A stretch of DNA of 32,286 nucleotides from Lacimicrobium sp. SS2-24 (GTDB lineage: Bacteria; Pseudomonadota; Gammaproteobacteria; Enterobacterales; Alteromonadaceae), in assembly GCF_002201535.1 (NCBI RefSeq), contig NZ_NIWW01000013.1, positions 1 through 32,286 on the forward strand, written 5' to 3'. The notes under the pieces are model-generated. The model saw only the letters and a list, made by a program, of their open reading frames with translations, was not told the origin of the DNA and did no database searches. This document shows, one piece after another, positions 9,650 to 19,212 of this stretch. A program made the translations under genes and the position numbers. Numbering within the stretch: the first letter of the stretch is position 1; every line of letters starts with the position of its first letter.

Positions 9650-9929
9650 TATGAGCTCCATACGTTGTTTATTTTTATCGGATGAAGCCAGTACTCCCTT
9701 TGCAGCTCCTGAAACTGAAATTTCCCTGATGACGGGAGAGCACTTCATCAGGTACTACCTTAGGTGGGTTGGTGAAAATATGACCTACTACTTTAGTGCT
9801 GAGGGAAATGAGTTACGCAATGAATATTTCCCGTTTAAAGAGCCTGGTTGCAGAAAATTTAACGCCGAACATGGCTATTAATTGTGACCGGGCACTTTAA
9901 GTAAGAGGATTTATGGGGCGATGATCAGT

Positions 9930-10781
9930 TTATGATAAGGCCAGCTTAAATGCGTCTTTATAACGACGCGACAGGTTGAGCTTAACACCAGATTTAAGCT
10001 GAATTTCTCCATCACCGCTGTTTTGATAGCTGATGCTATCGATTGCGTTGTGGTTGACTGCGTAACTTCGATGGATGCGGCTAAACCCTTTGCTCTGTAA
10101 TCTGTTACTCAGTTCACCCAAAGTGGCTCGCAGAGGATAGATGCGCCCATGACTGTGAAGGTTTACATAGTTTCCTGAGGACTCCAGGTACTCGATATCA
10201 TTTGTGCGCACCAAAAATTCACGATCCAGCTTGCGCACCAGAAAATGTTCAGGCACTGCGCTTTGGCTGTCTTCTTGTTCATCTACAGGTCTCGCTTCTC
10301 CTTTAAGGCGGCTATAGACGAATTGATATAGCTGGTACAACACCAGCCAGGAAAAATACCCCCACGCATCTTTGCGGTACTCATAAAAAAACTCTCTGAC
10401 AAGTGGTCCGAATTCATAACTGCTTCCTGCCATTGCATATACAATTTCACGCAGTGCAACCATCACAGATACATGCAACAACGCAAACACCAATGTGCCG
10501 AGGAAATGCAGCAGTAACTGGTGTTTTAAACCGTCCAGGCGCAGTGGCAACCTCGCAAACCAGGCAAATAACAGTGGAGCCAGTATTAATGCGGATATGG
10601 CGCTGGAGTATTCCCAAACAAATGGCTCCCACAATTCTATTTTGGGTACACCATTGCGGCTGTGTTCCATCCACACTGAGGTAGCGTTGATACTGTTATT
10701 CAGAAACAGGTAGGCCATCAACAGCAACGCGACATAGCGGCGCGGATGCCGATCAAAATGTTCGAACCAATTCACGGGCAT
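9930..10781 (-). CDS. Membrane-bound LytTR-family transcriptional regulator
   Basis: A 283-aa protein with four predicted membrane helices in the first ~160 residues (e.g. YVALLLMAYLFLN, ISALILAPLLFAWF, LLLHFLGTLVFALLHV, YFSWLVLYQLYQFVY). A linker follows, then a C-terminal LytTR DNA-binding domain (about 180-283) with FLVRTNDIEYLESSGNYVNLH, LGELSNRL and FSRIHRSYAVN. It would sense a membrane or extracellular signal and bind DNA. It diverges from an acyltransferase-3 gene, a pairing seen repeatedly for this regulator type; regulation of that neighbour is inference. Confidence 0.85.
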   Translation of the reverse strand: MPVNWFEHFDRHPRRYVALLLMAYLFLNNSINATSVWMEHSRNGVPKIELWEPFVWEYSSAISALILAPLLFAWFARLPLRLDGLKHQLLLHFLGTLVFALLHVSVMVALREIVYAMAGSSYEFGPLVREFFYEYRKDAWGYFSWLVLYQLYQFVYSRLKGEARPVDEQEDSQSAVPEHFLVRKLDREFLVRTNDIEYLESSGNYVNLHSHGRIYPLRATLGELSNRLQSKGFSRIHRSYAVNHNAIDSISYQNSGDGEIQLKSGVKLNLSRRYKDAFKLALS

Positions 10782-10832
10782 TGCCTCCAGTATTTATCCC
10801 AATATTCCACCTGTTATCCCCAGGCTCAATCA

Positions 10833-10858
10833 CTTTAACCTTTTCCCCTTGGTTAAGG
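10833..10858. promoter_or_regulatory. Inverted repeat in LytTR/acyltransferase intergenic region
   Basis: CTTTAACC (10833-10840) and GGTTAAGG (10851-10858) form an inverted repeat with a 10-base spacer, between the two divergent start codons. It could be an operator for the divergent regulator. No binding motif was matched. Confidence 0.3.
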
Positions 10859-10907
10859 CAGGGCATCCGCACAAGGTTGGCGTCAGACTTTAACCTGAGG
10901 ACATGTT

Positions 10908-12149
10908 ATGACTCAAATCTTAAATAACCGTCATTATGATATTGACTGGCTCCGGACTTTAGCTTTTGGCCTACTCATCCTTTACCACCTGGGGATGTAC
11001 TATGTTGCGGATTGGGGGTGGCACATCAAAAGTGACTATCACGCTAATTTTGTCTGGTTACAGGATCTGATGATACTAACCAGCCCATGGCGGATGTCAT
11101 TATTGTTCTTCATTAGTGGCATTGCACTGGCATTGGTGGCGAATAAATATCCAGCCAGAAAGTTGGCAATGCTGCGTACCAGCCGGCTGTTTGTGCCATT
11201 GCTGTTTGGTATGTTTGTGATTGTGGCTCCCCAACCATACTATGAGGCTCTGGACCAGGGCCTTATCCAGCCCGGTTTTTGGAGCTTCTGGCTGCAATAC
11301 ATCAATCCCTGGACAGCGTTGTTGCCTGAGCATCACAGCGTCATAGGTCTTCTGACGTGGAACCATCTGTGGTTTTTGCCTTACTTATGGTGTTACAGCA
11401 TGCTGGTCATAGGCTTAAAGCCGATGTTAAATCGTCTGGCAGCCAGCACATGGCTGGCAAGACTGAATGGGCGCTGGGCGTTACTGGCGGTTATTTGTAT
11501 TTCGTTCACTGCCTGGTACTTGCTCAAGAGTCGCTTTCCGAGCAGTCATGACCTGGTAAATGACTGGTATAATCACGCCAAGTATCTTCCGGTGTTTGTT
11601 GGTGGCTATCTGTTTGCGCGTCAGGGGCAATGGTGGCAGCAAGTGATTGTATGGCGTTACCCGCTGTTATTGCTCGCGTTTGCGGGATATCTGTTTCTAA
11701 TCCTGAACAGGCATAATGCCTTTCCTTCGCTTGAGGCTCATTTTGAACAGATTGTTGCAGTAAGACTCCTGTATGGCTTTATTAGTGCTGTCAATCATTG
11801 GGCCTGGATCCTTGCTGTGGTGGGGCTGGCCGGATACTTTCTGAATCGCCCCAGCCGGATTTTACGCTATACGGACAAGGCGATCCTTCCCTGGTATATG
11901 CTGCATCAGACCCTGATCATTGTGGCTGCAGCCAATTTAGAAGCGTTAAAGCTTTCATCGGGTGTGGAGGCCCTTCTGATCCTGTTGTTGACCTGCTGCG
12001 GCTGTTATTTGGGTTATCAGATCATCCGCCGCATTGCTGTGTTACGCTGGTTATGCGGTTTGAGGAAATCAGACCCATCTGACAGCAGACGGAACGGTGC
12101 CCCACGAAAAGATGACGTTATGCTTAACGCTGACCCAGTCAACCGTTGA
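10908..12149 (+). CDS. Acyltransferase-3 family membrane protein
   Basis: A 413-aa integral membrane protein with about ten hydrophobic helices. The N-terminal RHYDIDWLRTLAFGLLILYHLGMYY carries the R and H residues typical of membrane acyltransferase 3 (OafA/OpgC-like) proteins. The later LWFLPYLWCYSML and ILPWYMLHQTLII segments also fit. Such enzymes transfer acetyl, succinyl or similar groups onto glycans or lipids across the inner membrane; the acceptor here is unknown. GAGGA lies 8 bases before the ATG. The C-terminal ~35 residues are charged and probably cytoplasmic. Confidence 0.85.
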   Translation: MTQILNNRHYDIDWLRTLAFGLLILYHLGMYYVADWGWHIKSDYHANFVWLQDLMILTSPWRMSLLFFISGIALALVANKYPARKLAMLRTSRLFVPLLFGMFVIVAPQPYYEALDQGLIQPGFWSFWLQYINPWTALLPEHHSVIGLLTWNHLWFLPYLWCYSMLVIGLKPMLNRLAASTWLARLNGRWALLAVICISFTAWYLLKSRFPSSHDLVNDWYNHAKYLPVFVGGYLFARQGQWWQQVIVWRYPLLLLAFAGYLFLILNRHNAFPSLEAHFEQIVAVRLLYGFISAVNHWAWILAVVGLAGYFLNRPSRILRYTDKAILPWYMLHQTLIIVAAANLEALKLSSGVEALLILLLTCCGCYLGYQIIRRIAVLRWLCGLRKSDPSDSRRNGAPRKDDVMLNADPVNR

Positions 12150-12265
12150 CTGATCAATTTACTCAGAGAGCACACCGATGGGCATGTTTTTTTAAAGCAC
12201 TCAGCACGCCCGTATGCGCGGGCATGGTGGTGTTGTGTTCCTCGTCGCGCAGCAAAGGGATTAAA

Positions 12266-12655
12266 TCACCCCGGTAGCAGAGCAATAAACATCAAAACGA
12301 GATAGGGATAGGCGACGGTAGGACGAAGCGCTGCGCGCAGATATTGTGCCACCAATGGGAAAAGGCCTGGGCGGTTTTGTTGCCAGTTGGTGTAAAGGGG
12401 CAGGAGGTCATCGTCAGTGACCTGTGTTTCAAGTGCCAGAAGGCTGGCCTCAAGTCTGGCCTGAAAGGTTTTCCATATACCTTCTTGTAACCAGAGTACG
12501 GCGAGAATCAGTAACACAGGCCAGTATGCGGCAGCAAACATTACCGCAACCAGAGTCAGCACGACGGCGACGAGCTTGATCACCAGGGCGAGCATTTCAT
12601 AGTGTTCATATTGTTGGTGCAGTGTCAGCCACTGTGATTGGCGAAGGTGTTGCAT
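12266..12655 (-). CDS. Small membrane protein, function unknown
   Basis: 129 aa, with one long hydrophobic stretch of about 35 residues (23-56, probably two helices) and a shorter one at the C-terminus (PYLVLMFIALLP). The central part is soluble and amphipathic (QARLEASLLALETQ). No family is recognised. AGGAAAG lies 6 bases before the ATG, and the gene diverges from the DUF2058 gene, so it is probably real. A hairpin GCCCG/CGGGC lies downstream near 12207-12222. Confidence 0.6.
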   Translation of the reverse strand: MQHLRQSQWLTLHQQYEHYEMLALVIKLVAVVLTLVAVMFAAAYWPVLLILAVLWLQEGIWKTFQARLEASLLALETQVTDDDLLPLYTNWQQNRPGLFPLVAQYLRAALRPTVAYPYLVLMFIALLPG

Positions 12656-12771
12656 TGCGACTTTCCTGTTTGAGTGGTCATTGCTGCGTCCGATATGCCG
12701 TACGCAGGTTTTTCCGCGGCGCTGAATTGGGGTAGTATACCCGCCTGATTAGCGTACAGGAAAGTTTCAAT

Positions 12772-13320
12772 ATGGCACCCTCTCTGCAGGAACAATTGCT
12801 CAAAGCCGGGCTGGCAGATAAGCAAAAAGCTCAGAAAATTAAAACGGAAAAGCGCAAGCAAGCCAAACTCCAGAAAAAGCATAAGCTGGAACAGACCGAC
12901 GAAGCCAGGCTGGCGGCCGAAAAAGCAATGGAAGCCAAGAAAGCCAGGGATCGCGAACTCAATGAACAGGCCAGGCTGGAAGCCGAGAAAAAAGCCATTG
13001 CCGCTCAAATCAAGCAGCTGATTGAAGTGAATCGCCAGCCGAAAGGCAATGGTGATATTGCCTGTAACTTTACCGACGGAACCAAGGTCAAGCATATCTA
13101 CGTGGACACCGCTACCCATAAACACATCAGCCAGGGCAAACTGGCCATCGTCAAATTTGCTCAGACATACGAGGTCGTGCCGATGCCTGTGGCGGATAAA
13201 ATTGCCGAGCGCGATGCCGAGTTGGTGTTATTCAGGGCGGATAAGGTTGAGCAAAGTCAGGACGAGCAGGTGGATGACTGGTATGCCGAGTATGAGATCC
13301 CTGACGATCTGATGTGGTAA
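12772..13320 (+). CDS. DUF2058 (YaiL-like) protein
   Basis: 182 aa. The first ~85 residues are a highly charged Lys/Glu/Ala-rich helix, likely coiled coil. They are followed by a conserved C-terminal domain with NGDIACNFTDGTKVKHIYVD, HKHISQGKLAIVKF and YEVVPMPVADKI, matching the DUF2058/YaiL nucleoprotein-like family. Function is not established. CAGGAAAG precedes the ATG at good spacing. ybaK follows after 7 bases, so the two are probably cotranscribed. Confidence 0.85.
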   Translation: MAPSLQEQLLKAGLADKQKAQKIKTEKRKQAKLQKKHKLEQTDEARLAAEKAMEAKKARDRELNEQARLEAEKKAIAAQIKQLIEVNRQPKGNGDIACNFTDGTKVKHIYVDTATHKHISQGKLAIVKFAQTYEVVPMPVADKIAERDAELVLFRADKVEQSQDEQVDDWYAEYEIPDDLMW

Positions 13321-13327
13321 AACCAGC

Positions 13328-13804
13328 ATGACACCGGCCATCAGCTTACTTGAACGCCATGGCGTTGCGTTTCGTCTGCATCAGTATGAGCATGATGCCA
13401 CAGTGACACAGTATGCGCAGGAAGCCGCCGATAAGATGCAGGTGAATGCGGCACATATTTTTAAAACTCTGGTGGTGGAGGTTGATGGCAGCACTTTGGT
13501 GGTGGCGATGCTGCCGGCTTTGGCCAGACTCAGCCTGAAACAGGTGGCGCGTGTTGCCGGGGGCAAGAAGGCGGCTCTGGCCGAGACGAAAAAAGTGGTA
13601 AGCAGTACGGGGTATCAGTTAGGTGCGGTGAGTCCTCTGGGGCAGAAAAAGCGCCTGCCCACCTTTATTGATGACAGTGCCTGTAATCTTGAACAGTTTT
13701 ACGTGAGTGCGGGCAAGCGAGGGCTGGAAATCGCCATGGCACCGGATGAACTACAACGATTAAGTGGCGCGCAATATGCGCCGCTTAGCCTCGGTGAACC
13801 ATAA
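13328..13804 (+). CDS. ybaK: Cys-tRNA(Pro)/Cys-tRNA(Cys) deacylase YbaK
   Basis: 158 aa, the normal length for YbaK/EbsC trans-editing proteins that hydrolyse Cys-tRNA(Pro). The invariant lysine is K46 in HIFKTLVV. VAGGKKAALAETKKV, the G-x-x-SPLGQKKRLPTFID block and YVSAGKRGLEIAMAP are also conserved. It starts 7 bases after the DUF2058 stop. Confidence 0.92.
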   Translation: MTPAISLLERHGVAFRLHQYEHDATVTQYAQEAADKMQVNAAHIFKTLVVEVDGSTLVVAMLPALARLSLKQVARVAGGKKAALAETKKVVSSTGYQLGAVSPLGQKKRLPTFIDDSACNLEQFYVSAGKRGLEIAMAPDELQRLSGAQYAPLSLGEP

Positions 13805-13892
13805 TGCGGTACTTTTTTACTCCGGTCGGTGTATCGCACATGCTTCACCATGATTCTATGACATCAGCGCCAAAGCCGAATCTGGCAGACGG

Positions 13893-14900
13893 TTATACAC
13901 TAAGCTCGCCACGCAGATTGGTAGTGAGTTTCTGTCTGACCTCATCAGTGCTCAGGTTCTGGCTGAGCAGATAGTGCAGTTTAGCCAGCGCTGCCTCAAG
14001 GGTCATATCACCACCGGACACCACACCCACCTCGGCCAGAGCATTGCCCGTGGCATAGCCTGCCATATTAACCTTGCCACGCAGACACTGCGTGCAATTG
14101 AGAACAATAATATTCTGTTCCCTGGCCGCTTCCAGCTGTGCCAGTAGCGCCGGATTTTGCGGCGCGTTACCCACACCATAACTAAGCAGGATCAGTGCAT
14201 TTACAGGCTGTTGTATTGTATTTCTAATCACTTCGGCGCTAATTCCTGGGTATAAGGTCACCACACCAATAGGTTGTGCCTTCACCGGGCTGACCTCTAA
14301 TTCGCGCGCCTCGATGGGTTGCACCTGACCTTCTACCACTTCGATATTGATGCCGGCCTCCAGCAACGGGCCGAAATTGGGTGAGCCAAAAGCATTGAAA
14401 CCGTCAGCGTGGATCTTACGGCTGCGATTGCCCCGTAACAGCTGATTGTTGAAGAACAGACAGACTTCATGAATGGGATAATTCGCTGCCAGAAACAAGG
14501 AATTGAGCAGGTTTATCTGACCATCGCTGCGAAGTTCTGCCAGGGGGATTTGTGAACCGGTCACAATGACCGGTTTGCTCAGGTTTTCGAGCATAAAGGA
14601 CAGGGCCGAAGCGGTATACGCCATGGTGTCGGTACCATGAAGAATAATAAAGCCGTCGTAGTCCTGATAATTGGCCTTGATATCATCGGCGATGTGCTGC
14701 CAGTCTGTGGGCGACATATCCGAAGAGTCCATCAGCTCATCGTATTCGTGGATGGTAAACTGGGGCATTTCCGGACGGTGAAACTCCGGCATTTTGGCCA
14801 GGGTCTGAGACAAAAATCCCGGTACGCAGACATAGCCTTTACTGGAAGGGCGCATGCCAATAGTACCGCCGGTGTAGGCCACATAGATGTGCTTTTTCAT
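13893..14900 (-). CDS. ansA: Cytoplasmic L-asparaginase I
   Basis: 335 aa, type I bacterial asparaginase (low affinity, cytoplasmic; asparagine to aspartate and ammonia). There is no signal peptide. The first catalytic threonine is in AYTGGTIGM (residues 8-16) and the second motif is ILHGTDTMAYTASAL. MPEFHRPEMPQFTIHEYDELMDSSDM, GSQIPLAELRSDGQINLLN and ALILLSYGVGNAPQN agree closely with E. coli AnsA. The ATG at 14900 gives the standard N-terminus MKKHIYVAYTGGT; a frame reaching 14960 adds 20 unlikely residues. Confidence 0.95.
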   Translation of the reverse strand: MKKHIYVAYTGGTIGMRPSSKGYVCVPGFLSQTLAKMPEFHRPEMPQFTIHEYDELMDSSDMSPTDWQHIADDIKANYQDYDGFIILHGTDTMAYTASALSFMLENLSKPVIVTGSQIPLAELRSDGQINLLNSLFLAANYPIHEVCLFFNNQLLRGNRSRKIHADGFNAFGSPNFGPLLEAGINIEVVEGQVQPIEARELEVSPVKAQPIGVVTLYPGISAEVIRNTIQQPVNALILLSYGVGNAPQNPALLAQLEAAREQNIIVLNCTQCLRGKVNMAGYATGNALAEVGVVSGGDMTLEAALAKLHYLLSQNLSTDEVRQKLTTNLRGELSV

Positions 14901-15489
14901 GAGATAAACGGCTTTGGAACGGGAATTTGCCCCCATTCTACTGATTTGCCGCAGCGGCAACCAGAGCCAGCAAGAATATTTCCCTGTGTCTGCGACTCAG
15001 GCCAGCATCACCGGGCGGGCGGTGATTGTGCCGCAAAAGAATACCGTGTGGCGTGCGGATATACCTGACGGCAGCCGGATATTTATGATATTAGTCTTGT
15101 TCATGGTGACGTCATGAATACAATAGAGGTCAGCTCAGGTGTGCGTTTATGCTGACTTGAGTATACTGATTAAGGTAAGCTAGCGGATGGTAAAGAAAGT
15201 CAGACTCATCGTATTTAATTGCCGCTGTGGGGGGGCACCCCTCGGCCCGATTTTAGTCTCTGGCTGCCGTGATCGCTGGCGCATTTCCTGTCAGGTGGCT
15301 TTTTGCGAGGCCGTTACTACGGGCCAGGGAAAAGAGGACGTTATTAAAGGCTGGAATCGCCTCAGCAGCAGCTTTTACCGATAATAACAACGTGTTGTGC
15401 AGGCGGAGCCTGTTTGATACACAACAGCAGAGAATTTGTGGTCAGGGAACACTATAAAGCTCAACATAAAAACAGCTCGGAGCTAACCC
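14901..15489. other. Intergenic region between ansA and uvrY
   Basis: No convincing gene in 589 bases. Short plus-strand frames exist (for example 15187-15384, 65 codons) but have no recognisable product and only a distant AAGG upstream. The region must hold the promoters of ansA (leftward) and uvrY (rightward); none was assigned with confidence. Confidence 0.5.
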
Positions 15490-16134
15490 TTGATAAAGAT
15501 ACTATTAGTTGATGACCATGATCTGGTACGAACCGGTATCCGATTGATCCTCAAAGCAGAATCTTCCTTTAACGTGATAGGTGAAGCCAGTAGCGGTGAA
15601 GATGCCGTAAAGTTTTGCCGCAACCATGAGCCTGATGTGGTGCTGATGGACATGAACATGCCAGGCATGGGCGGGCTGGAGGCCACTAAAAAGATTCTGC
15701 GTTACAGCCCCGATATTAAAGTGATTGTGTTGTCTATGTATAAAGAAAACCCGATCCCCACAAAAGTGATGCAATCCGGGGCCTGGGGCTTTATCACCAA
15801 AGATGCCGAGTCAGAGGAAATGAACCGGGCGATCTTTCAGGTATGCTCGGGGCAAAAATACATCGCACCGGAGATCGCTCAGCAGATTGCATTGGGCCGG
15901 CTAGATTCAAATGACTCCGACCCCTTCCAGCACCTTTCGGACCGTGAGTTGCAGATCATGATCATGCTCACCAAAGGGGTAAAAGTCCCGGATATTGCAA
16001 CCAAACTGAGTATTACGCCTAAAACGGTGAATACCTATCGTTATCGCATGTTCGAAAAACTGGGCGTCACCGGGGATGTGGAATTAACGCATCTGGCCTT
16101 GCGTCACAAGTTAATCAGTCACGAACAGTCTTAA
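15490..16134 (+). CDS. uvrY: UvrY/SirA/GacA-type response regulator
   Basis: A 214-aa response regulator of the BarA/UvrY (GacS/GacA) system. Receiver-domain residues are D8-D9, phospho-acceptor D54 ([13 protein letters not shown]) and the lysine in GFITKDAE. The LuxR helix-turn-helix reads [12 protein letters not shown], then [29 protein letters not shown]. In gammaproteobacteria this regulator activates CsrA-sequestering sRNAs. The start is TTG, with GGAG (15479-15482) 7 bases upstream; no ATG fits the conserved N-terminus [14 protein letters not shown]. The uvrY-uvrC-pgsA order is conserved with E. coli. Confidence 0.95.
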   Translation: MIKILLVDDHDLVRTGIRLILKAESSFNVIGEASSGEDAVKFCRNHEPDVVLMDMNMPGMGGLEATKKILRYSPDIKVIVLSMYKENPIPTKVMQSGAWGFITKDAESEEMNRAIFQVCSGQKYIAPEIAQQIALGRLDSNDSDPFQHLSDRELQIMIMLTKGVKVPDIATKLSITPKTVNTYRYRMFEKLGVTGDVELTHLALRHKLISHEQS

Positions 16135-16177
16135 AACACCATTATCTTCCTTTTCTTGCTACCCAGATGTTGACGCC

Positions 16178-18004
16178 ATGACCCAAAGCGCCAGTTTTGA
16201 CCACCAGGCTTTTGTCCGTAACCTGACCCCACAGCCGGGCGTGTACCGCATGTACAACGTCAAAAACGAGGTGATTTATGTGGGTAAAGCGCGCAACCTG
16301 AAAAAGCGGGTGGCCAGTTATTTCAGGGCCAACGTCGATAGTGTTAAAACCCAGTCATTGGTGCGCCAGATTGCCAGTATGGATGTGACGGTGACGCACA
16401 CGGAAACCGAGGCCTTTATTCTTGAAAATAACTACATCAAGAAATACAAGCCCCGTTACAACGTGTTGCTCAGAGATGACAAGTCCTATCCCTTTATCCT
16501 GCTGACCGAGCATACCCATCCCAGGCTGACGGTGCACCGTGGGCCGCGCAAAAAAAAGGGGGAGTACTTCGGGCCCTATCCCAGTGCCTCGGCAGTGCGT
16601 GAGAGCCTGCGCAGCATGCAAAAACTGTTTCCTATTCGTCAATGTGAAGACAGTTACTACAAGGCCCGTACCCGTCCGTGTCTGCAATACCAGTTAAAGC
16701 GCTGTGCCGGCCCTTGTGTCAGTGGTTTGGTGAGTGAAGATGAATACCAGCAACAGGTACAACTGGCGCGGCTTTTTCTCAAAGGGCGTAACGCGGAAGT
16801 GATTGAAACACTGGTGCAGAAAATGGAACAGGCCAGTGCTGACCTGCGCTTTGAGGCTGCCGCGCGCTATCGCGATCAGATCAGTGCGCTGCGCAAAGTA
16901 CAGGAGCAGCAATGGGTAAGCGGCGACCAACCAGAGATGGATGTGTTCGGCTTTGCCTACAAAAACGGTATTGCCAGTGTGCAGGGATTTTTTATCCGTG
17001 ATAATAAATTGCTGGGTAGCAAGAGCTTTTTTCCCAAGGTGCCCGGTGAGGCAGAACCACAGGAAGTGTTTCAGTCGTTTATGTTGCAGTTTTATCTGTC
17101 CGGAAATAAATCCATTCCCCGTCAGATTGTATTGCCGCTGACACTGAGCGAGCCCGATGCGATTGCCGAGGTACTCAGCAAACAGGCGGGCCACACGGTG
17201 AAATTTTTTCAGGGCGCGCGGGACGAAAAACGTCGTTACCTTGATTTGGCCAATACCAATGCCCTGAATGCGCTTCAAACGCAGCAAAGTAATCAGAAGT
17301 CGGTGTTTGCCCGCTTTCTTGAACTGGAGAGTGTGCTGGAGCTGGACAATCCCATTCAGCGAATGGAGTGCTTTGATATCAGTCATACTTCAGGCCAGCA
17401 GACAGTGGCTTCCTGTGTGGTGTTTAATCGTGAAGGGCCTTTTAAGACCGATTACCGGCGCTACAACATTGAAGGTATCACGCCTGGTGATGATTATGCC
17501 GCCATGGCTCAGGCCCTGAAACGCCGGTATCGCAGTGTGAAAGACCCGGCAAAAATACCGGATATCCTCTTTATAGACGGTGGTAAGGGGCAACTGGCCC
17601 AGGCCGAACATCAGTTTGAAGATTGGCCGCACGAAAAAATGCCCATGCTCATCGGGGTGGCTAAAGGCACCAGTCGCAAACCCGGACTGGAAACCCTGAT
17701 TCTGGCGGGTAGCCACGCCACCATTCCCCTGAATGCCGATTCATCGGCATTGCACCTGATTCAGCATATTCGTGATGAAGCACACCGCTTTGCCATAGCA
17801 GGCCATCGTAACCGACGCCAGAAAGCCAAAACCCAGTCTCGCCTGGAGAGTATTCCCGGGGTAGGCGCAAAGCGCCGACAGAGCCTGCTAAAATACCTGG
17901 GTGGGATGCAGGAGGTGCTCAAAGCCAGTGCCTCGGAATTGGCAAGGGTGCCGGGTATAAGTGAAGAGCTGGCAGAGGATATTTATCAGTACCTTCATCA
18001 TTAA
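16178..18004 (+). CDS. uvrC: Excinuclease ABC subunit C
   Basis: 608 aa, full length. UvrC makes both incisions around DNA lesions in nucleotide excision repair. An N-terminal GIY-YIG domain ([19 protein letters not shown]) makes the 3' cut. A cysteine-containing linker ([13 protein letters not shown]) and a UVR motif that contacts UvrB (around 200-235) follow. The RNase H-like endonuclease begins at [17 protein letters not shown] and includes FIDGGKGQL; the protein ends in tandem helix-hairpin-helix motifs ([20 protein letters not shown]). It lies 43 bases after uvrY. Confidence 0.97.
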   Translation: MTQSASFDHQAFVRNLTPQPGVYRMYNVKNEVIYVGKARNLKKRVASYFRANVDSVKTQSLVRQIASMDVTVTHTETEAFILENNYIKKYKPRYNVLLRDDKSYPFILLTEHTHPRLTVHRGPRKKKGEYFGPYPSASAVRESLRSMQKLFPIRQCEDSYYKARTRPCLQYQLKRCAGPCVSGLVSEDEYQQQVQLARLFLKGRNAEVIETLVQKMEQASADLRFEAAARYRDQISALRKVQEQQWVSGDQPEMDVFGFAYKNGIASVQGFFIRDNKLLGSKSFFPKVPGEAEPQEVFQSFMLQFYLSGNKSIPRQIVLPLTLSEPDAIAEVLSKQAGHTVKFFQGARDEKRRYLDLANTNALNALQTQQSNQKSVFARFLELESVLELDNPIQRMECFDISHTSGQQTVASCVVFNREGPFKTDYRRYNIEGITPGDDYAAMAQALKRRYRSVKDPAKIPDILFIDGGKGQLAQAEHQFEDWPHEKMPMLIGVAKGTSRKPGLETLILAGSHATIPLNADSSALHLIQHIRDEAHRFAIAGHRNRRQKAKTQSRLESIPGVGAKRRQSLLKYLGGMQEVLKASASELARVPGISEELAEDIYQYLHH

Positions 18005-18094
18005 ATTGATCATAATTAGTCAGGTCAAGCTGGTCGGATTAGGTTAAGATTGGCCCCTGAAAAGAACAAAAAGAGTCAGAGACAGATATTCAAT

Positions 18095-18658
18095 ATGTGG
18101 ACTATTCCCAATATTCTCACCAGCCTGCGGGTGTTGCTCATTCCGGTGTTTGTCGTCGTCTTTTTTCTCGACTGGAAATGGGCGCATGAGACCGCTGCAT
18201 TTATTTTCTGGCTGGCGGCGATCACTGACTGGTTTGATGGCTACCTGGCCCGCAGGTTAGGGCAGAGCACGGCCTTTGGCGCGTTTTTTGACCCGGTGGC
18301 AGACAAACTGATTGTGGGTGCAGCCTTGCTGATGATCATCCATCACTATGACACGGTATGGATTACCATTTGCGCCATTTTGCTGATGTCCAGGGAGATC
18401 TTTGTCTCGGCGCTGCGAGAGTGGATGGCCGAATCAGGCAAGAGTGCCGAGGTGCGGGTTTCACTGATGGGCAAAGCCAAGACCATGGCACAGATGCTGG
18501 CCTTAATTGGACTCGTGTCCGGCCTTGAGGTGTTTATGGGGGTACCGATTTACTGGGTGACCCTGGGCAAGATTTTACTGGCCTTTGCCACAGTATTGTC
18601 TGTGTGGTCGATGATCGATTATTTGCGTGCGGCCTGGAAGCATCTGGTTGCGGGTTAA
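18095..18658 (+). CDS. pgsA: CDP-diacylglycerol-glycerol-3-phosphate 3-phosphatidyltransferase
   Basis: 187 aa inner-membrane enzyme that makes phosphatidylglycerol phosphate, the committed step to phosphatidylglycerol and cardiolipin. The CDP-alcohol phosphotransferase signature DG-x2-AR-x8-G-x3-D-x3-D is intact in DGYLARRLGQSTAFGAFFDP and the following VADK. Several membrane helices are present. The ATG at 18095 gives the usual N-terminus MWTIPNILTSLRVLLIP; an alternative upstream start at 18050 adds a polar lysine-rich leader. Confidence 0.95.
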   Translation: MWTIPNILTSLRVLLIPVFVVVFFLDWKWAHETAAFIFWLAAITDWFDGYLARRLGQSTAFGAFFDPVADKLIVGAALLMIIHHYDTVWITICAILLMSREIFVSALREWMAESGKSAEVRVSLMGKAKTMAQMLALIGLVSGLEVFMGVPIYWVTLGKILLAFATVLSVWSMIDYLRAAWKHLVAG

Positions 18659-18742
18659 TCGCGCAGCATCTGGTCAGTTGTGTGAAAACAACGCACTTAA
18701 GTCAAAAAAACAGCACTCGGCATGAAAAAGCGACTTTTGTGG

Positions 18743-18770
18743 TTGACAGCAAGGGTGTTGAAGGTAGAAT
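18743..18770 (+). promoter_or_regulatory. Sigma-70 promoter of the tRNA cluster
   Basis: A consensus -35 TTGACA (18743-18748) and -10 TAGAAT (18765-18770) are separated by 16 bases, about 90 bases upstream of tRNA-Gly. It reads rightward and fits a strong stable-RNA promoter. Confidence 0.7.
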
Positions 18771-18858
18771 TCAGCGTCACGTTTAGCGGGTCAGCATAAG
18801 TACTCGTCGGGGCGTGAGCTCAGCACAATGTGTTGAGTAGAAAGTAACAAAGAATTAA

Positions 18859-18934
18859 GCGGGAATAGCTCAGCTGGTAGAGCACAACCTTGCCAAGGTT
18901 GGGGTCGCGAGTTCGAATCTCGTTTCCCGCTCCA
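18859..18934 (+). tRNA. glyW: tRNA-Gly (GCC)
   Basis: 76 nt with encoded CCA. The acceptor stem GCGGGAA pairs with TTCCCGC. The anticodon stem-loop ACCTTGCCAAGGT carries anticodon GCC, and the T-arm GAGTTCGAATCTC is present. First of three tRNA genes after pgsA, as in E. coli glyW-cysT-leuZ. Confidence 0.97.
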
Positions 18935-18946
18935 AATTCTCATATT

Positions 18947-19020
18947 GGCGGAATGGCAGAATGGCTATGCAGCGGATTGCAAATCCGTGGATCTCGGTTC
19001 GACTCCGGGTTCCGCCTCCA
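18947..19020 (+). tRNA. cysT: tRNA-Cys (GCA)
   Basis: 74 nt with encoded CCA. The acceptor stem GGCGGAA pairs with TTCCGCC. The anticodon loop GGATTGCAAATCC carries GCA. It follows tRNA-Gly by 12 bases. Confidence 0.97.
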
Positions 19021-19058
19021 TATTTACACCTTCGTTAAACACGTAAGTGTCACCCGAT

Positions 19059-19155
19059 GCCCGGGTGGTGACAAATTTGTCAGGAACAAATTTGAACAGC
19101 GAAGCTGGCCTGCGTAGCAGGTGAGTCACAGGACGTGACGAATAAATTGGTAGAC
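19059..19155 (+). pseudogene. Interrupted 5' half of tRNA-Leu (copy 0)
   Basis: GCCCGGGTGGTG (19059-19070) and AAATTGGTAGAC (19144-19155) together reproduce the first 24 bases of the downstream tRNA-Leu. They are split by 73 bases made of small hairpins. The following bases (to about 19175) resemble a degenerate anticodon arm with mismatched stem, and there is no T-arm or acceptor 3' half. It cannot form a functional tRNA. Confidence 0.75.
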
Positions 19156-19172
19156 ATTGAACTTTAGATTCT

Positions 19173-19212
19173 CAAAAATCCCCCCGATGCCCGGGTGGTG
19201 AAATTGGTAGAC
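19173..19212 (+). repeat. 40-bp direct repeat, copy 1
   Basis: A 40-base segment (CAAAAATCCCCCCGAT followed by the first 24 bases of tRNA-Leu) occurs identically here and at 19310-19349, 137 bases apart. Confidence 0.9.
19189..19212 (+). pseudogene. 5' fragment of tRNA-Leu (copy B)
   Basis: The first 24 bases of tRNA-Leu are reproduced exactly. The sequence then departs into the AGGA-hairpin region with no anticodon arm, so this is a fragment, not a gene. Confidence 0.8.

Noticed and set aside
9528-9881. 117-codon plus-strand frame overlapping the start of the PHB depolymerase
   Set aside because: Mostly antisense to the signal-peptide region of a well-supported gene; no family resemblance.
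15187-15384. 65-codon plus-strand frame upstream of uvrY
   Set aside because: No recognisable product, weak and distant ribosome site, composition not clearly coding; left as intergenic.
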